The translations under genes were made by a program, and so were the position numbers. A stretch of DNA of 64,000 bases from Datisca glomerata. Lineage: Eukaryota > Streptophyta > Magnoliopsida > Cucurbitales > Datiscaceae. The stretch lies in NCBI GenBank assembly GCA_003255025.1, contig QANY01009317.1:1-64000 (forward strand), given 5' to 3'. Numbering within the stretch: position 1 is the stretch's first letter; each line of letters opens with the position of its first letter. The notes beneath the pieces were generated by a model. The model was not told where the DNA came from. It saw nothing but the letters and a program-made list of their open reading frames with translations, and made no database searches. Positions 1-10,223 of this stretch are shown here, in pieces.

Positions 1-826
1 TGTATTTGTAGAGATGGTGATGTTTATATAATGTGAGTATTGAATTTGTTCCCATTTTCTGTCTTTTTGTTGGTCTGCACCTTAACCGTCGATTCTAAAA
101 GTAATGACTTAGATAAGCTCGGCGTGAGAATAAAAAACCTGAAACCAGCCGGACCTTCCTTCAGGAATGTGGGATAATTGCACTAATTAATACTGAAACA
201 AACAAAAAATACTAATACCATCGCTTTAAATAAAAAACAGAAAATCTCTCTCTCTCTCTCTCTACTTCCAAATGGTGGTGCAGACTAGTATTCTTCACCA
301 TTTCAGTAATCTTGGCTTTCATGGCAAAACTGATAGATCATTTAGTAAAGGAGTGTGAATTGTAAAAACTCGAAAGTGAAGGGGTGCGAATTCATTTAGC
401 CAATTATAAAAATTATGTAATCTAATGTGATACTTATAAGTTTAAAAGCTTGAGTGAATTGTAAAATCTTTGACTCAAACACTCAAGCTTTTAAACTTAG
501 CAGCCTGTAAAGATAAAAAATTTAGCACTTGAAAATTTTTTAGACTTGGGAACATGTGAAGTAAGAGGTTAGTTTCTAGCAATAAAATAAGAGTTTGGTA
601 ATCTGAGTGTTAGAGGCTAAAGATATTAATTTGATGAAAAATGTAGTTCAAAATAAAGCATATTCTGAAGAAATGAGAGAAGAGTAAAAGAGAGAATAAT
701 AATGACCAATTAGGGCACAACTTATGACCAAATGGACATGGAAGCAGGCCTGGCAGCTTAGTCCAATGAATTAGTCTGATCGAATCAATTTAACCCAGTT
801 CACGAGCTGGCCCTAGAGGCTAAATG
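1..826. other. Gene-free AT-rich flank
   Basis: I see no coding segment here, only AT-rich DNA with a short CT microsatellite (245-263). A GC-richer stretch starts at about 735 and leads into the Copia remnant. Confidence 0.5.
245..263. repeat. CT microsatellite
   Basis: Uninterrupted CT dinucleotide run, too short to carry other information. Confidence 0.9.
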
Positions 827-1640
827 TCAGCCCAATTCTGGCCCTAATATTTTTGGGCCATAAAATCCCAACAGTCGGGCTAGAGTCGGGCCAAAACCCC
901 TAGGCTCTGGGCGACCTAATCGGTCTATTGTGCTTTGGGCTTTTTGACGAGGCTTATCCGCCATGTTCTCCGTTGAAGCTATCTTAGAGACAATTATATA
1001 TCCTCGTCGTATGATCTCCCTGGTGAGATAATACACCGCTCAATATGTTTTCCTCTTTCATGGTTTGAGATTTTTTGGATTGCGTGATTGCTCTAGTATT
1101 ATCATAATAAATTATGATCAAGAATCTGTCAATCGTGTGAATCTCTAATTGTCCTAGGATCTTTTGCAGCCAGACAACTTCTTTTGCAGCTTCTGAAGTA
1201 GCTTCATTTTCAGCTTCATGGTTGAATCTAGGGGTGTTCACAGTTCAGTTCGGTCAGTGTTTTGACGAAAAATTGAACTGAACCAAAACTTCAGTTCGTC
1301 AATAAAATTGAACCAAATTGAGTCGTTCATGTCAAAAGAACTGAACCGTGAGTCTCGGCTCGGTTCGGTTATTTGATTCGGTATTATTAATGAAAAATAA
1401 ATTCGAAATGATATTATTAAAAAACATAAAATCAAAGTTTTGTTCGGTAAAATAATTTTCACCCATAGTTGAATCTACAATACAATTTTGTTTTACACTT
1501 CTCTAACTGGTTGCTCTTCGTCCCAGAGTAAAAACATAACCCGTGGTAGAATTCCTAGAGTTTCTGTCTAATTGTAAATCTGAATTCGTATACTAAACAT
1601 AGATTGGAATAAACATATTTTCCTAGATCTTTTGTCACGA
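827..1640 (-). pseudogene. Copia RNase H fragment (Copia-F)
   Basis: Decayed C-terminal RNase H of a Ty1/Copia polyprotein, read on the minus strand in several frames. From high to low coordinates, 1640-1468 gives a block with SRNSTTGYVFTLGR, 1241-984 gives SEAAKEVVWLQKILGQLE and YYDNTRAITQ, and 1036-930 gives YLTREIIRRG followed by ENMADK, near the usual polyprotein end. These blocks occur in this order in Copia RNase H. A hAT-like MITE (1229-1467) splits it exactly where the conserved STMEAEY-type segment would be. Frameshifts and stops make it non-functional. RT and the rest of pol are not visible next to it. Confidence 0.8.
1229..1467. mobile_element. hAT-type MITE, copy 1
   Basis: A 239-bp non-coding element that begins TAGGGGTGTTC and ends CACCCATA, flanked by a perfect 8-bp direct repeat GTTGAATC (1221-1228 and 1468-1475). 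The interior holds opposed GGTTCGG/CCGAACC-like motifs. An 8-bp duplication with C/TAGGG-type ends is typical of hAT transposons. It lies inside the Copia RNase H remnant, so it inserted after that Copia element. It is shorter than the copy at 25635. Confidence 0.75.
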
Positions 1641-2357
1641 ATGAGCTTGATCCCAATAATATATGTTAGAAGAAATTCAAGCATGGTACAACATATTATC
1701 CATAGAAAACTTCAAAATCCTACCTTAAGGAGTTGAAAATGCATTGACCGTGGGAAAATGGGTTTTCATGGCTAAATATTGCCATTTGAGAAGATGAATA
1801 AATAATTTAGGCCTGGATAAATAAATTGCAAAAAAATTGGACTATGCTTAACTCAGAAATTCAAAATTCTCCGTTAATGAATAATTTGGAATCTGATACA
1901 AACTGATTACATTCAAAGCTCTTCTGATTTTGAAGAACAAGAAATTAATATACTACTTCTGAACAAGAATTACTTCTTGAAGCAACAGCAAAATTGATAA
2001 CTCTAAAATATATAGAGAATACTTATCCAAACTTAGAACTCAAGCCAAAAATAAACCTTCTTGCAAAAATAATTACCCATGCTGTCTATAATCTAGAAAA
2101 TTATCCGTAAATTTTTTACAAATAAAGAAGAAAAACAAACAATTGTTCAAGAACTCCAAATGAAAATTAATCAAATTAAATAAGAAATCAGAAGTCTCAA
2201 ACAAAAGTAGCAACAGGATTTCACAATCCTTAGCAATAAAATTACCCAAAAAATATGGTAAAGGATCTACCGAAATAGAGACTAAAGAGTTTGACCATGG
2301 AAATTCTTTCTTAAACATCATATTATGAATAACCTATTAGAAATGGTATGTTAAGGC

Positions 2358-2411
<54 letters not shown>

Positions 2412-2930
2412 CCATGCATTTCAACTCAAAACAATTGCTTTATTGGATACTGCACTAACCTTAATTATATTAAGTAAGGAATGATTCTTATGAAGTATTT
2501 CAAAAAATTAAGAGATATATCATATGGTGATTTCTGTTAAAAAAAATAGACCGAACATCATTTATTCATTTGTTATTTTTAATAAATAATGGAGTCATTT
2601 AATATCCATTGTCATCGCCACGTGTAGTAAATCTAACCAAATTGACCAACAGCCCATTCCCTCTCTCTCCTCTCCCTTCTCTCTCTCTCAAATACTTTCA
2701 CTCTCTCTTCTATCTCTTTTCTCTGCAGAAGCCCTAATTATATATTTATTTTTATGTATATTTTATATTAATAATCTAACTAAATTGTAGTGGTCTGGGG
2801 AAAATTGTTCATGAAAAAATGCAAAACATGTGAAGGAAAATGGGTTGATTGAGATTGGGGTTAGGTCAGGGTTGAATCGAACAAAAAAGAGAGAGAGAAT
2901 TGAATCGGACAGAGAGTGATTGTTTGAGGA
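1641..2930. other. AT-rich stretch, no firm gene
   Basis: No intact gene. At 1930-2340 the plus strand has short open blocks rich in charged residues that suggest a decayed coiled-coil protein, possibly related to the pararetrovirus-like trace at 3.3 kb, but I cannot assign it. The CT-rich tract at 2643-2726 resembles a plant 5' UTR ahead of the reading frame at 2931. Confidence 0.35.
2359..2410. repeat. AAT microsatellite
   Basis: About 17 copies of a trinucleotide AAT/ATA repeat. Confidence 0.95.
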
Positions 2931-3110
2931 ATGGCGTCTTCAATGCTGGCGATCAGATCTCTTAGACTTCCATCATCGTCTTCACCGTCCAATGCTTCTT
3001 CTGTTCAGAGAAAGGAAGCCTGTGGTCGTAGTCTATCATTCGCTGCCTCGTATCCTTTAGGCGAGAAGATTCCTACTACAGGTGTTTCACTGTTGCTGCT
3101 CCGGGATTAG
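2931..3110 (+). pseudogene. Possible first exon with transit-peptide-like N-terminus
   Basis: A 59-codon frame starts MASSMLAIRSLRLPSSSSPS and is rich in Ser, Ala and Arg with almost no acidic residues over the first 45 residues. That composition is typical of chloroplast transit peptides. The ATG follows a CT-rich tract (2643-2726) and a GA-rich stretch, which suits a housekeeping-type 5' UTR. The frame stops at 3108-3110, and a possible splice donor (ACAG/GTGTTT) lies near 3082. No downstream exon is recognised. I read it as the truncated 5' end of a nuclear gene for a plastid protein of unknown identity. It could also be a chance frame. Confidence 0.35.
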
Positions 3111-3255
3111 TTCGTGTTGGGTTTTTGTTTATTTTTCGAATCAAAGATATATGTGAAAAGAAATAAAAAATGAGAAGCGTAGAAAGTCAAGTGTCTATGA
3201 AAATTATCCCAAAAATTAAAGAAAGATTGAGAGTTGGAAATGGAATGAAATTCCA

Positions 3256-3432
3256 AACTATTATAAGACTCAAAATCTTTCATATACGATTTCTATTTTG
3301 CTTGTAGAAGACCTAACTAAAGAAGTAGTTTTAGGAACTCCGCTCATCAACCTCTTAAAACCTTCTGTTGTAAGTGATGAAGCTATAATTGACTACAATA
3401 ATAAAGAAAGTACTTTTTTATTTGTCACATAG
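3256..3432 (+). pseudogene. Pararetrovirus-like or retroelement protease-end trace
   Basis: A 58-codon open frame contains VLGTPLINLL, a motif like the end of the aspartic protease in polyproteins of endogenous Caulimoviridae. The catalytic Asp region is not visible upstream and no RT follows, so it is a fragment at most. A decayed LTR-retroelement protease is the alternative. The assignment rests on one motif. Confidence 0.3.
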
Positions 3433-3965
3433 AGATGACAACCGTACCGGTCCGGTCTTATTATGAGGTAAAGAAAACCGGCCTAAATGAGTTACTAGTC
3501 AATCTTAAGACTCTAAGGCGAGCTGGCCGATCTGATCTCGTGTCAGACCGGAAATTTCCGGTCGGCTCAGCCGGTCGATCAAGCCTTTGAGAACACAGGC
3601 CGAGATGGACTGAGCTACATCACGGGCTGCTCCGTGCTTTTACAACCAAACCGGTTCACACTCTCTTCTTCTAAAATGAGTTGGAAAATGTAAAATTATT
3701 TGAGGTGGGAGTTGAAACATGATGAAAGGGAGAAAATCTTGAAGTTATGGTAACAAACTGTTCTGACTCAAATTTAAACTGACATTTTGGTTGCCTGTAT
3801 AATTATTTGTTAATTAATATACTTTGGTATTAAATTAATTATACTCAAAACATCAATAAATGAAAAGGTAAAATATTTTTTTCAATAGACAGACAACTAA
3901 CCCATCAAATTCAAGTAGATTTATAGTTCTTGACATCTTCAATTAGTTATTTGTTATTATTTAAT
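3433..3965. other. No gene; GC-richer patch
   Basis: Contains a GC-rich patch at 3440-3650 with repeated CCGGT/CCGGC motifs, compositionally like patches near 780-930 and 6190-6410. I see no coding signal. Confidence 0.4.
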
Positions 3966-4949
3966 GGGATATTTATTAAACTTTGATGAAGGATTTTGAT
4001 TAAGAATTTAAATTTTTTATTCAAATTTTGGATTTTAGATTTGTAATATTTGGGTTTACTATAAATTTAAATATTTAGATTATATAATTTAGATTATGTA
4101 ATCTTAGATAAGTGTCTATAATACTCTTAATTAAAAATATTATTCTTTTAACAATATTTAGGGGTCGGATCTGGTTAGGGTCGAGGTCGAGGTCGGGTTC
4201 TGAGTCCAGGGTCGGGTCAAGGTCATGGTCCGGGTCCAGGTCTGGGGATTGTGGTCCAGGTCCAAGGTCGGGGTATAGGGTCAGGGTCCATTGTCGGGGT
4301 CTGGGGTTGGGGTCGAGGTCCGGGTCTGGGGTCGGGGTTCAGGGTCCGGGGTCGGGGTCCAGGTCCAGGCTGGGTTTGGGGTCCGGGTAAGGGTGAGAGT
4401 GCGGGTCAAGGTCCAGGTCTCGGTCGAGGTCCGGGTTAGAGTTCAGTTTCAGGTCGGGGACCAGGTCATGGTCAGGTTCAGGCTTCTGGGTTCGGGAGGT
4501 CTGGGTTAGAGTCCGGATCGGGGTCGAGGTCGGGGTCTAGTTTTGGAGTCGGGGTCCGGGGTCGGTTTCGGGGTTAGGGTTAGTTTCGGGGTCTGGGTTC
4601 AGGTCCGAGTCCGGGTTCAGGGTCGGGGTCAGGTCGGGTCGGAAGAAAAAAATATTTTACTCACGAATATTTTTGTCATCTCCATATAGAGGGTAAAATG
4701 ACACTATAATTTGAAAACTTTAAAAAGAGTATTTTTTACTTTTAACATTAACACCAACAAAGATTTGGATTAGGACTTGTAATCCCCCATTTTGATTTTG
4801 ATTACAAATCCGCCAAAATTTAGATTACATGTCCAATTATGCGGTGGGTCTCACATAAAATTTCTAATCCAAAATTCAGTAAACATAGATTTGGATTACA
4901 ATTCTAAATCCTTTAATTTTATAATCCAAATTCCCCATGTAAATGTGCC
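3966..4949. mobile_element. Candidate small DNA transposon around G-rich array
   Basis: AT-rich flanks with many GGATT/AATCC motifs surround the minisatellite. The outer ends are weakly inverted (GGGATATTTAT at 3966, and the complement of the right end GGCACATTTAC at 4949). I see no transposase and no clear target duplication, so this is tentative. Confidence 0.25.
4161..4642. repeat. G-rich GGGTC-type minisatellite
   Basis: About 480 bp of degenerate 5-7 bp units (GGGTC, GGGGTC, GGGTCC, GGGTTC, AGGTC) with all G-runs on the plus strand. All three plus frames stay open over parts of it, encoding GSRSRSG- or GVGV-type repeats, which is a by-product of composition. It has hard edges against AT-rich DNA. 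Many closely spaced G-runs could form quadruplexes. Confidence 0.9.
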
Positions 4950-5229
4950 ATAAATTTCTCAGTAATGTAATATTACAATTGTTGATGTATTCTACTCTTA
5001 GAAGCTATATCTTCCACATGTATATTATCTATAACCAAGACTATAGCATCTTTTATATATCGAAGATCAATTACATGAGAAAATAATATTGTTTGCATCT
5101 CTAAAATATAAGCACCATTTTTATCGAATTTTAATTGAAACATCTCTACTAATATTTATATTTTTATAATTGACAAATATATAGCAATTAGATGCTAACT
5201 CAATATCGAATTACAATAAGTAATATCTT
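4950..5229. other. AT-rich spacer
   Basis: Nothing recognised. Confidence 0.4.
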
Positions 5230-5945
5230 TACTACTTAAAGTCCTTATATAGATATATCTGACAACATGTTTTCTTCAAGTATATATATTTGACTATCAT
5301 AACTCTCTGTGTAGATATTTTTGACAACGTGAAGTTTTCAAGAAGATATGTTTAATTACTTGAAGTATAGAACAACTATTTATGACTACTAGATATTTTC
5401 AAGTAGATATTTCTGACAACGTAAAGTCTATATATAGATATGTTTGATTAATAAAGTCCTCAAGTAATAATTTTTTGCCACTTGACATATCAAGTAGATA
5501 TTTGTTATTATTTCAAGTTTTCAAGTAGTTATAAAGTTGTTTGTTTATCAAAAAATTGTTGAGAAAGAGTTATATGAGCACAACTAAAAGCCTTCAAGTA
5601 GATATTGGTGGCACCTTGTTGTATTCAAGTAGATTTTCTTACAATCAGAAGAATTCAAGTAGATATGTTTGACTACTTGAGTCTTCAGTAGCTGCAAAGT
5701 TGTTTGTTATCAGAAGTTGTTGAGAAATATTTACGTCACTATAGCTTAAAGTCTTCAAGTAGATATTTATTATCACTTGAAGCCTTCAAGTGATAATAAA
5801 GTTTTTTTATTACAAGTTTGTTCATAAGAATTTATATCATTACAACTTTGGAAATCTTCAAGGAGATAATTCTGACAACTTGAAGTCTTTAAATAAATAT
5901 GTTTGATTATTTAAAATATTGATGTAGATAATATGATAGAAACTG
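5230..5945. repeat. Degenerate AAGTAGATAT tandem array
   Basis: Repeated modules of the form TTCAAGTAGATAT, then GTTTGACTACTTGAAG, spaced about 30-60 bp, at least a dozen times. A larger module (CAAGTAG, AAAGTTGTTTG, TATCA, TTGTTGAGAAA, then AAAGTCTTCAAGTAGATATT) recurs from about 5519, 5684 and 5782. Each unit contains the inverted pair CAAGTAG/CTACTTG, so units can fold back. Confidence 0.8.
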
Positions 5946-6666
5946 ATAAATATATGTTTCATATTATTATTTCAATTAACTTAAATATATTTATTTTTAT
6001 ATTATATTTACAAACAATTAGGATTAAGACAATATGGTTTGGAAATAATGAGATAGAATTACTAATTTATAGTTTATCTTCTTATATATTTATTGATCTA
6101 GATAAATAGATGGAATTACCATTATTTATTATGAAGAACTTGACAAAATATTATAAACTCAATAAGATCCTATTAAACATCATTGAGACACAAACGGTCC
6201 GAGCCAGTTCAGGGCCACTGGCTGGTTTGAACCATCCCGTGTCGGGTCTCAATGGCTAGTTTGTTTAGGCGGGTTCGTGGGCTTAAAATCCTAGTAGTCC
6301 GACGGCTTAAACAATATTGATTCTGTATAGTACAGGTAGGTCTCCCTGATTTGAAGAGGTTAGTTTGACCGGTTTTACGGGCAGCTTGGCCCACTCGGAA
6401 CCTCTTCACATAACCCACTTCAAAAGAACTCAGATCTTATATTCATCAACCTAATCTCAGGAAAATGAGAGCGTACTAATTTTCTAAAAGAAGAGATAGG
6501 TTACAAAGAATAGAAGAACTTAGAAATAAGAAAATAATAAAAGCAGAATCCAAGATATTCAACAAAAAATTGAAAAAATGATTTGTTCAGACTATAAGGA
6601 AAGAGGATCAATCACATATCAAGTAATAACTCGGAGTCAATTTCTCCATTCATTTAGGATCTATAT
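5946..6666. other. No gene; GC-rich patch and charged ORF relic
   Basis: A GC-rich patch at 6190-6410 has no recognisable coding sense. At about 6492-6585 a short plus-strand frame encodes a lysine/glutamate-rich coil beginning RRDRLQRIEELRNKK. I do not recognise the family. Confidence 0.35.
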
Positions 6667-8368
6667 TGATATTCCTTAATTCATTTTATTGCCATATTAT
6701 GTAATATTATTATAGCAGATTTTTTGCTCCTTTTCTATGTAAGTCTTTGACATGCAGTGTATATATATCTATAAACTCTATGTATGAAATCATCCAACTT
6801 TACAACCAAGCACTTTGCATATACATTCTCCGTATATGGTATTAGAGCACTAAAGGCTCTAACGAGCAGTTATTTCCATCTCCTTATTCATCATGTCAGA
6901 AAACACCTCACAAACTAGTCAAATTCCTTTTTGGTTATGACTTACTTGGGTTTGTTGATGGTTCTCATCTCTACCCACTAGAAACTCAAACTATTGCTTA
7001 GGCAAGATAAACTATTGCTTCATACCATTTTTGCATCCCTCTCTGAACTCATTATGCCCCTTGTAGCCTCAGCCAAGACCTCTAATGAAGCTTGGACTAA
7101 ATTGGCAAGACATTATGCCAATAGATCGTGATCGCGTGTGTTGTATCTTAAAGATAAACTAACGAATGATCTTGGAACAAAATCGGCGGCTGAATATCTT
7201 CAATCTTTGAAAGCAATTGCAGATCAACATGCACTCATAAATGCACCAATTTATGAAGAAGATGTTATTGTGCATGCTCTCAAAGGCATTGGAATCGAGT
7301 TTAAAGAAATCATTGCCGTTGTCCGTACTCGAGACAATGTTACATCTTTTGAAGAGCTCTATGATAAGTTGATTGATCATAAAGAATTTCTTAAGTGTGA
7401 AGAGAAAAATACCAACACAACTCTTACGACATCCTGGTAATAACCAATCTACCTTCTTAAGGAATGGAACAACTCATTCTCAAAATGGTAAATTCTCCAT
7501 CAACTCTAACGCAAAAACATTTACAACACAATCATCTAATAACAAACGGAAACCCACAATAATATGTCAATTTTGTGAAAAGCCCGGACACCATGGTCGA
7601 CAATGCTTTAAAGCATTCCCCAACTTATGGAACACTCCAACAATCAATCATACTACTAGTAGACAATCTTCTTCTAATTTACTTATGGATTCTGCTGTTT
7701 CCCACCATGTAACCTCAGATTTCAACAATTTATCTCATCATCAACCATATGAGGGTCCATATGATATCATTATTAGAAATGGGCTAGGTCTTGAGATAAC
7801 ACACAATGGTTCTTCCAAACTCTCTTCACCATCTACTTCATTTTCTCTATCTAATGTCTTATGCGTTCCTTCTATTAAGTAAAATCTTATTTCAGTTTCA
7901 CAATTTTCTAAATCTAATAATACCTCTACTGAATTTTTCGCTTATTCTTTTGTGAAGGATCTCACTACGATAGTACCTCTCCTTCACAGTCAGAGCATAA
8001 GTAAGGTATACAAGTGGCCTTAAACAAAATAAGCTGCAGCTAGGCCAAAACGTGCATATGTTAGCATCAAGTCATCACTTGATAATTGGCATCAACGTCT
8101 TAGTCACCCTTCTCCAAAAATTCTTCAATATCTAGTCTGGGTCATCTAGTCAATTTAATTGTGAGTCTTGTTTTTGTAATAAAAGTCACAAACAACAATT
8201 TGGGATTTCTGATCTTAAAAGTCGTGGCCCTCTAGATTTGGTTTACACAGATATGTGAGGTCCTTCACCAGTAGAGTCCGTGGACGTCTTTTGTTTTTAT
8301 TTTATTTTTGTAGACCATTTCACGAAATATGTTTGATTTTTTCCTATGGCTCATAAATCTGATGTGTT
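6667..8368 (+). mobile_element. Copia-1 retrotransposon, 5' part
   Basis: Outermost element of the nest. A probable short LTR starts at TGATATTCC (6667). The primer-binding site TGGTATTAGAGC (6837-6848) is complementary to initiator Met-tRNA, and gag starts at 6893. Gag has a UBN2-type block (7138-7437), then a zinc knuckle CQFCEKPGHHGRQC (CX2CX4HX4C). The protease is LLMDSAVSHHVTSDFNNLS: the Asp-Ser-Gly catalytic triplet (Asp codon 7688-7690) reads Asp-Ser-Ala, so it is catalytically dead. The pre-integrase block WHQRLSHPSPKIL (about 8089) and a CESCFCNKS zinc motif follow. Several stops and frameshifts. It stops near KSDVFSV, where Copia-B begins, and resumes at 21704. Confidence 0.85.
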
Positions 8369-10223
8369 TAGTGTTGAATATAAAGATTTTTTTACTTTAT
8401 TTTTTTATTTTAATTTAGGAATAGTTTAGTAATTGTTCTTATTGCTTTTCTTCTATGGGTATAAATATCCCATTATATCTAGATTTGTTTTAACTCAATA
8501 GAACATTTTCTTCTACTTTTTTTTCTATTTGGTATCAGCCACTATAACCCTAACCCTAAACATAAATAGCCACCCACCACTACTGCTTCACTTGACAGCC
8601 ACTACCGCCTACCTCCTTCATCATCCACCACCGTCGGCCGCCGACTACCGTTCGCCCTCCGCCGCAGGCAACCACCTCCGGTGACTTTTAAGGTGACTTT
8701 TTTTCCTTCCCAACTACACTTTTTGAAGTGGTTGGTTTCCCTAGCTAGTGTGCTGATCAAACCTAGGGTTTTCCGTGATTCTCGGCTTGTTGTGGTTGTA
8801 AACCATAGTTTGGTCACTTTTTTTTTTACTTTTTCATGATATAGAAGCTTGTGAAGAATCTTTCTTTGTCTCTCTATCAGATTTTTAGCATTTTGTGTTA
8901 CTTTCTTAGATTCAAGATGTATGAATCTTTAAGTTTTACTGTTTATACTAAACCAGATCTAGATTATCCCATGTCCGATGAGAGAGTTACTAGCGTCCTG
9001 CTGAGTGGATACAACTTTACTGCTCCTCCTACCTCTTTGGCCTTAGGTTTTCCACTAATTTTCATGTCCGCTCTGAGAAACCTAAATAGGTTTTGGATTA
9101 CGATGCTAATGATCATATGACTGGTGAGTTGTCTATATTCTCCATGCCCTTGCATCCTATTCATAGCTTTGTGCGTCTGGCAGATTATTCTATGATTAGT
9201 ATAAGTGGTATGAGGAGTGTACAACTTTCACCTGATCTTACCATCTCCTCAGTTTTTCATGTTCCTAAATTTACAATGAACATTTTATCTGTTAGTCGTC
9301 TTGATAAATCTCTTAATTGTACTGTCATTTTCTTAGTTGATAGTTGTTTCCTACATGACCTAAGTTTAGGGAGTATTTTTGCCATGGGATGGGAGCGAGA
9401 TGGACTATACTACTTTGGGGACCCACCATCTCTCCAGCCACCATATTCAGTATTACAAGCTGCTTCCTCTACTCTTTTTTATTTCCGTGTTTCTTTTTCT
9501 GCTAAAGACATACGCCTTTGGCATGCTCGTTTGGGACATGTCAACTTTTAGTACCTTTGTTTGTTATTTCCCACTCTAGTTGATGCCTATAAACATTTTC
9601 ATTTTAATTGTCAACTTTGCGAACTCTCAAAACATTGTCGAAAACTTATACTTTACTTAAGAAAAAGTCTTATATCTTGAATGTGCTTAAACAATTTCTT
9701 GCCATGATAAAAACTCAGTATAATATTGTAGTGTGTAGTATAAGGTCTGATAATGTAGGGAGTACACTATTAGTGATCTTGTCATTATTATCCAACCTTG
9801 GTATTCTCCAGTAGCTTACTTGCCCATATACCCCTGAAAAAAATGGGGTGGTCGAGCGAAAGAATCACATCTTATGGGTGTTGCTCGATATCTTCTAAAG
9901 GGTATTGACTGTTCATCAATCTTTTTGGGACATGGCTGTTCTCACGCCACGTATTTAATTTAATAGGGTCCCTAGTAAGATCTTGGGGGAAAGACTCCTT
10001 TATCTATTCTTCAACCTGAAAAGACTCTTTTTTCCATTCTTCCTAGAGTTTTTGATTGCGTTTGCTTTGTTCAGGACAAAGGCCCTTCTCAAACAAAGTT
10101 GGATGACAAGTCAATTCGGTGTGCTTTTATTAGTTATTCTTCCAAGTCAAAGCGATATTTGTGTTATGATCCTTCCACTTAGCATTTTCTCAACTCTTTG
10201 AATGTGATCCTCTGGGAGGATAC
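8369..10223 (+). mobile_element. Copia-B retrotransposon, 5' part
   Basis: Begins with a short LTR (about 8369-8527, TGTTGAATATAAAG start) and a primer-binding site TGGTATCAGCCA (8530-8541). Most of gag is lost. The protease/pre-integrase frame (9093-9550) has ANDHMTGELSIFS, then VQLSPDLTISSVFHVPKF, ERDGLYY and LWHARLGHVNF. The protease catalytic Asp-Ser-Gly is replaced. The integrase core follows in pieces: a CSIRSDNVG block (9735), CPYTPEKNGVVERKNH (9825), INRVPSKILG, and a hinge domain (9983-10200). It ends at 10223, where the Copia-A LTR begins, and resumes at 20549. Confidence 0.85.

Noticed and set aside
2073..2321. 82-aa minus-strand ORF, phenylalanine/leucine rich
   Set aside because: Hydrophobic antisense of a lysine/glutamine-rich region, with no domain.
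4112..4509. Overlapping plus-strand ORFs encoding GSRSRSG- or GVGV-type repeats
   Set aside because: All three frames are open at once over a low-complexity G-rich array. No start context or family, so a composition effect.
8546..8561. Telomere-like AACCCTAACCCTAAAC
   Set aside because: Barely two units, not in an array, and located just after a Copia primer-binding site; chance match.
8602..9224. Minus-strand ORFs at 8602-8817 and 8964-9224
   Set aside because: Antisense of the Copia-B leader and protease region.
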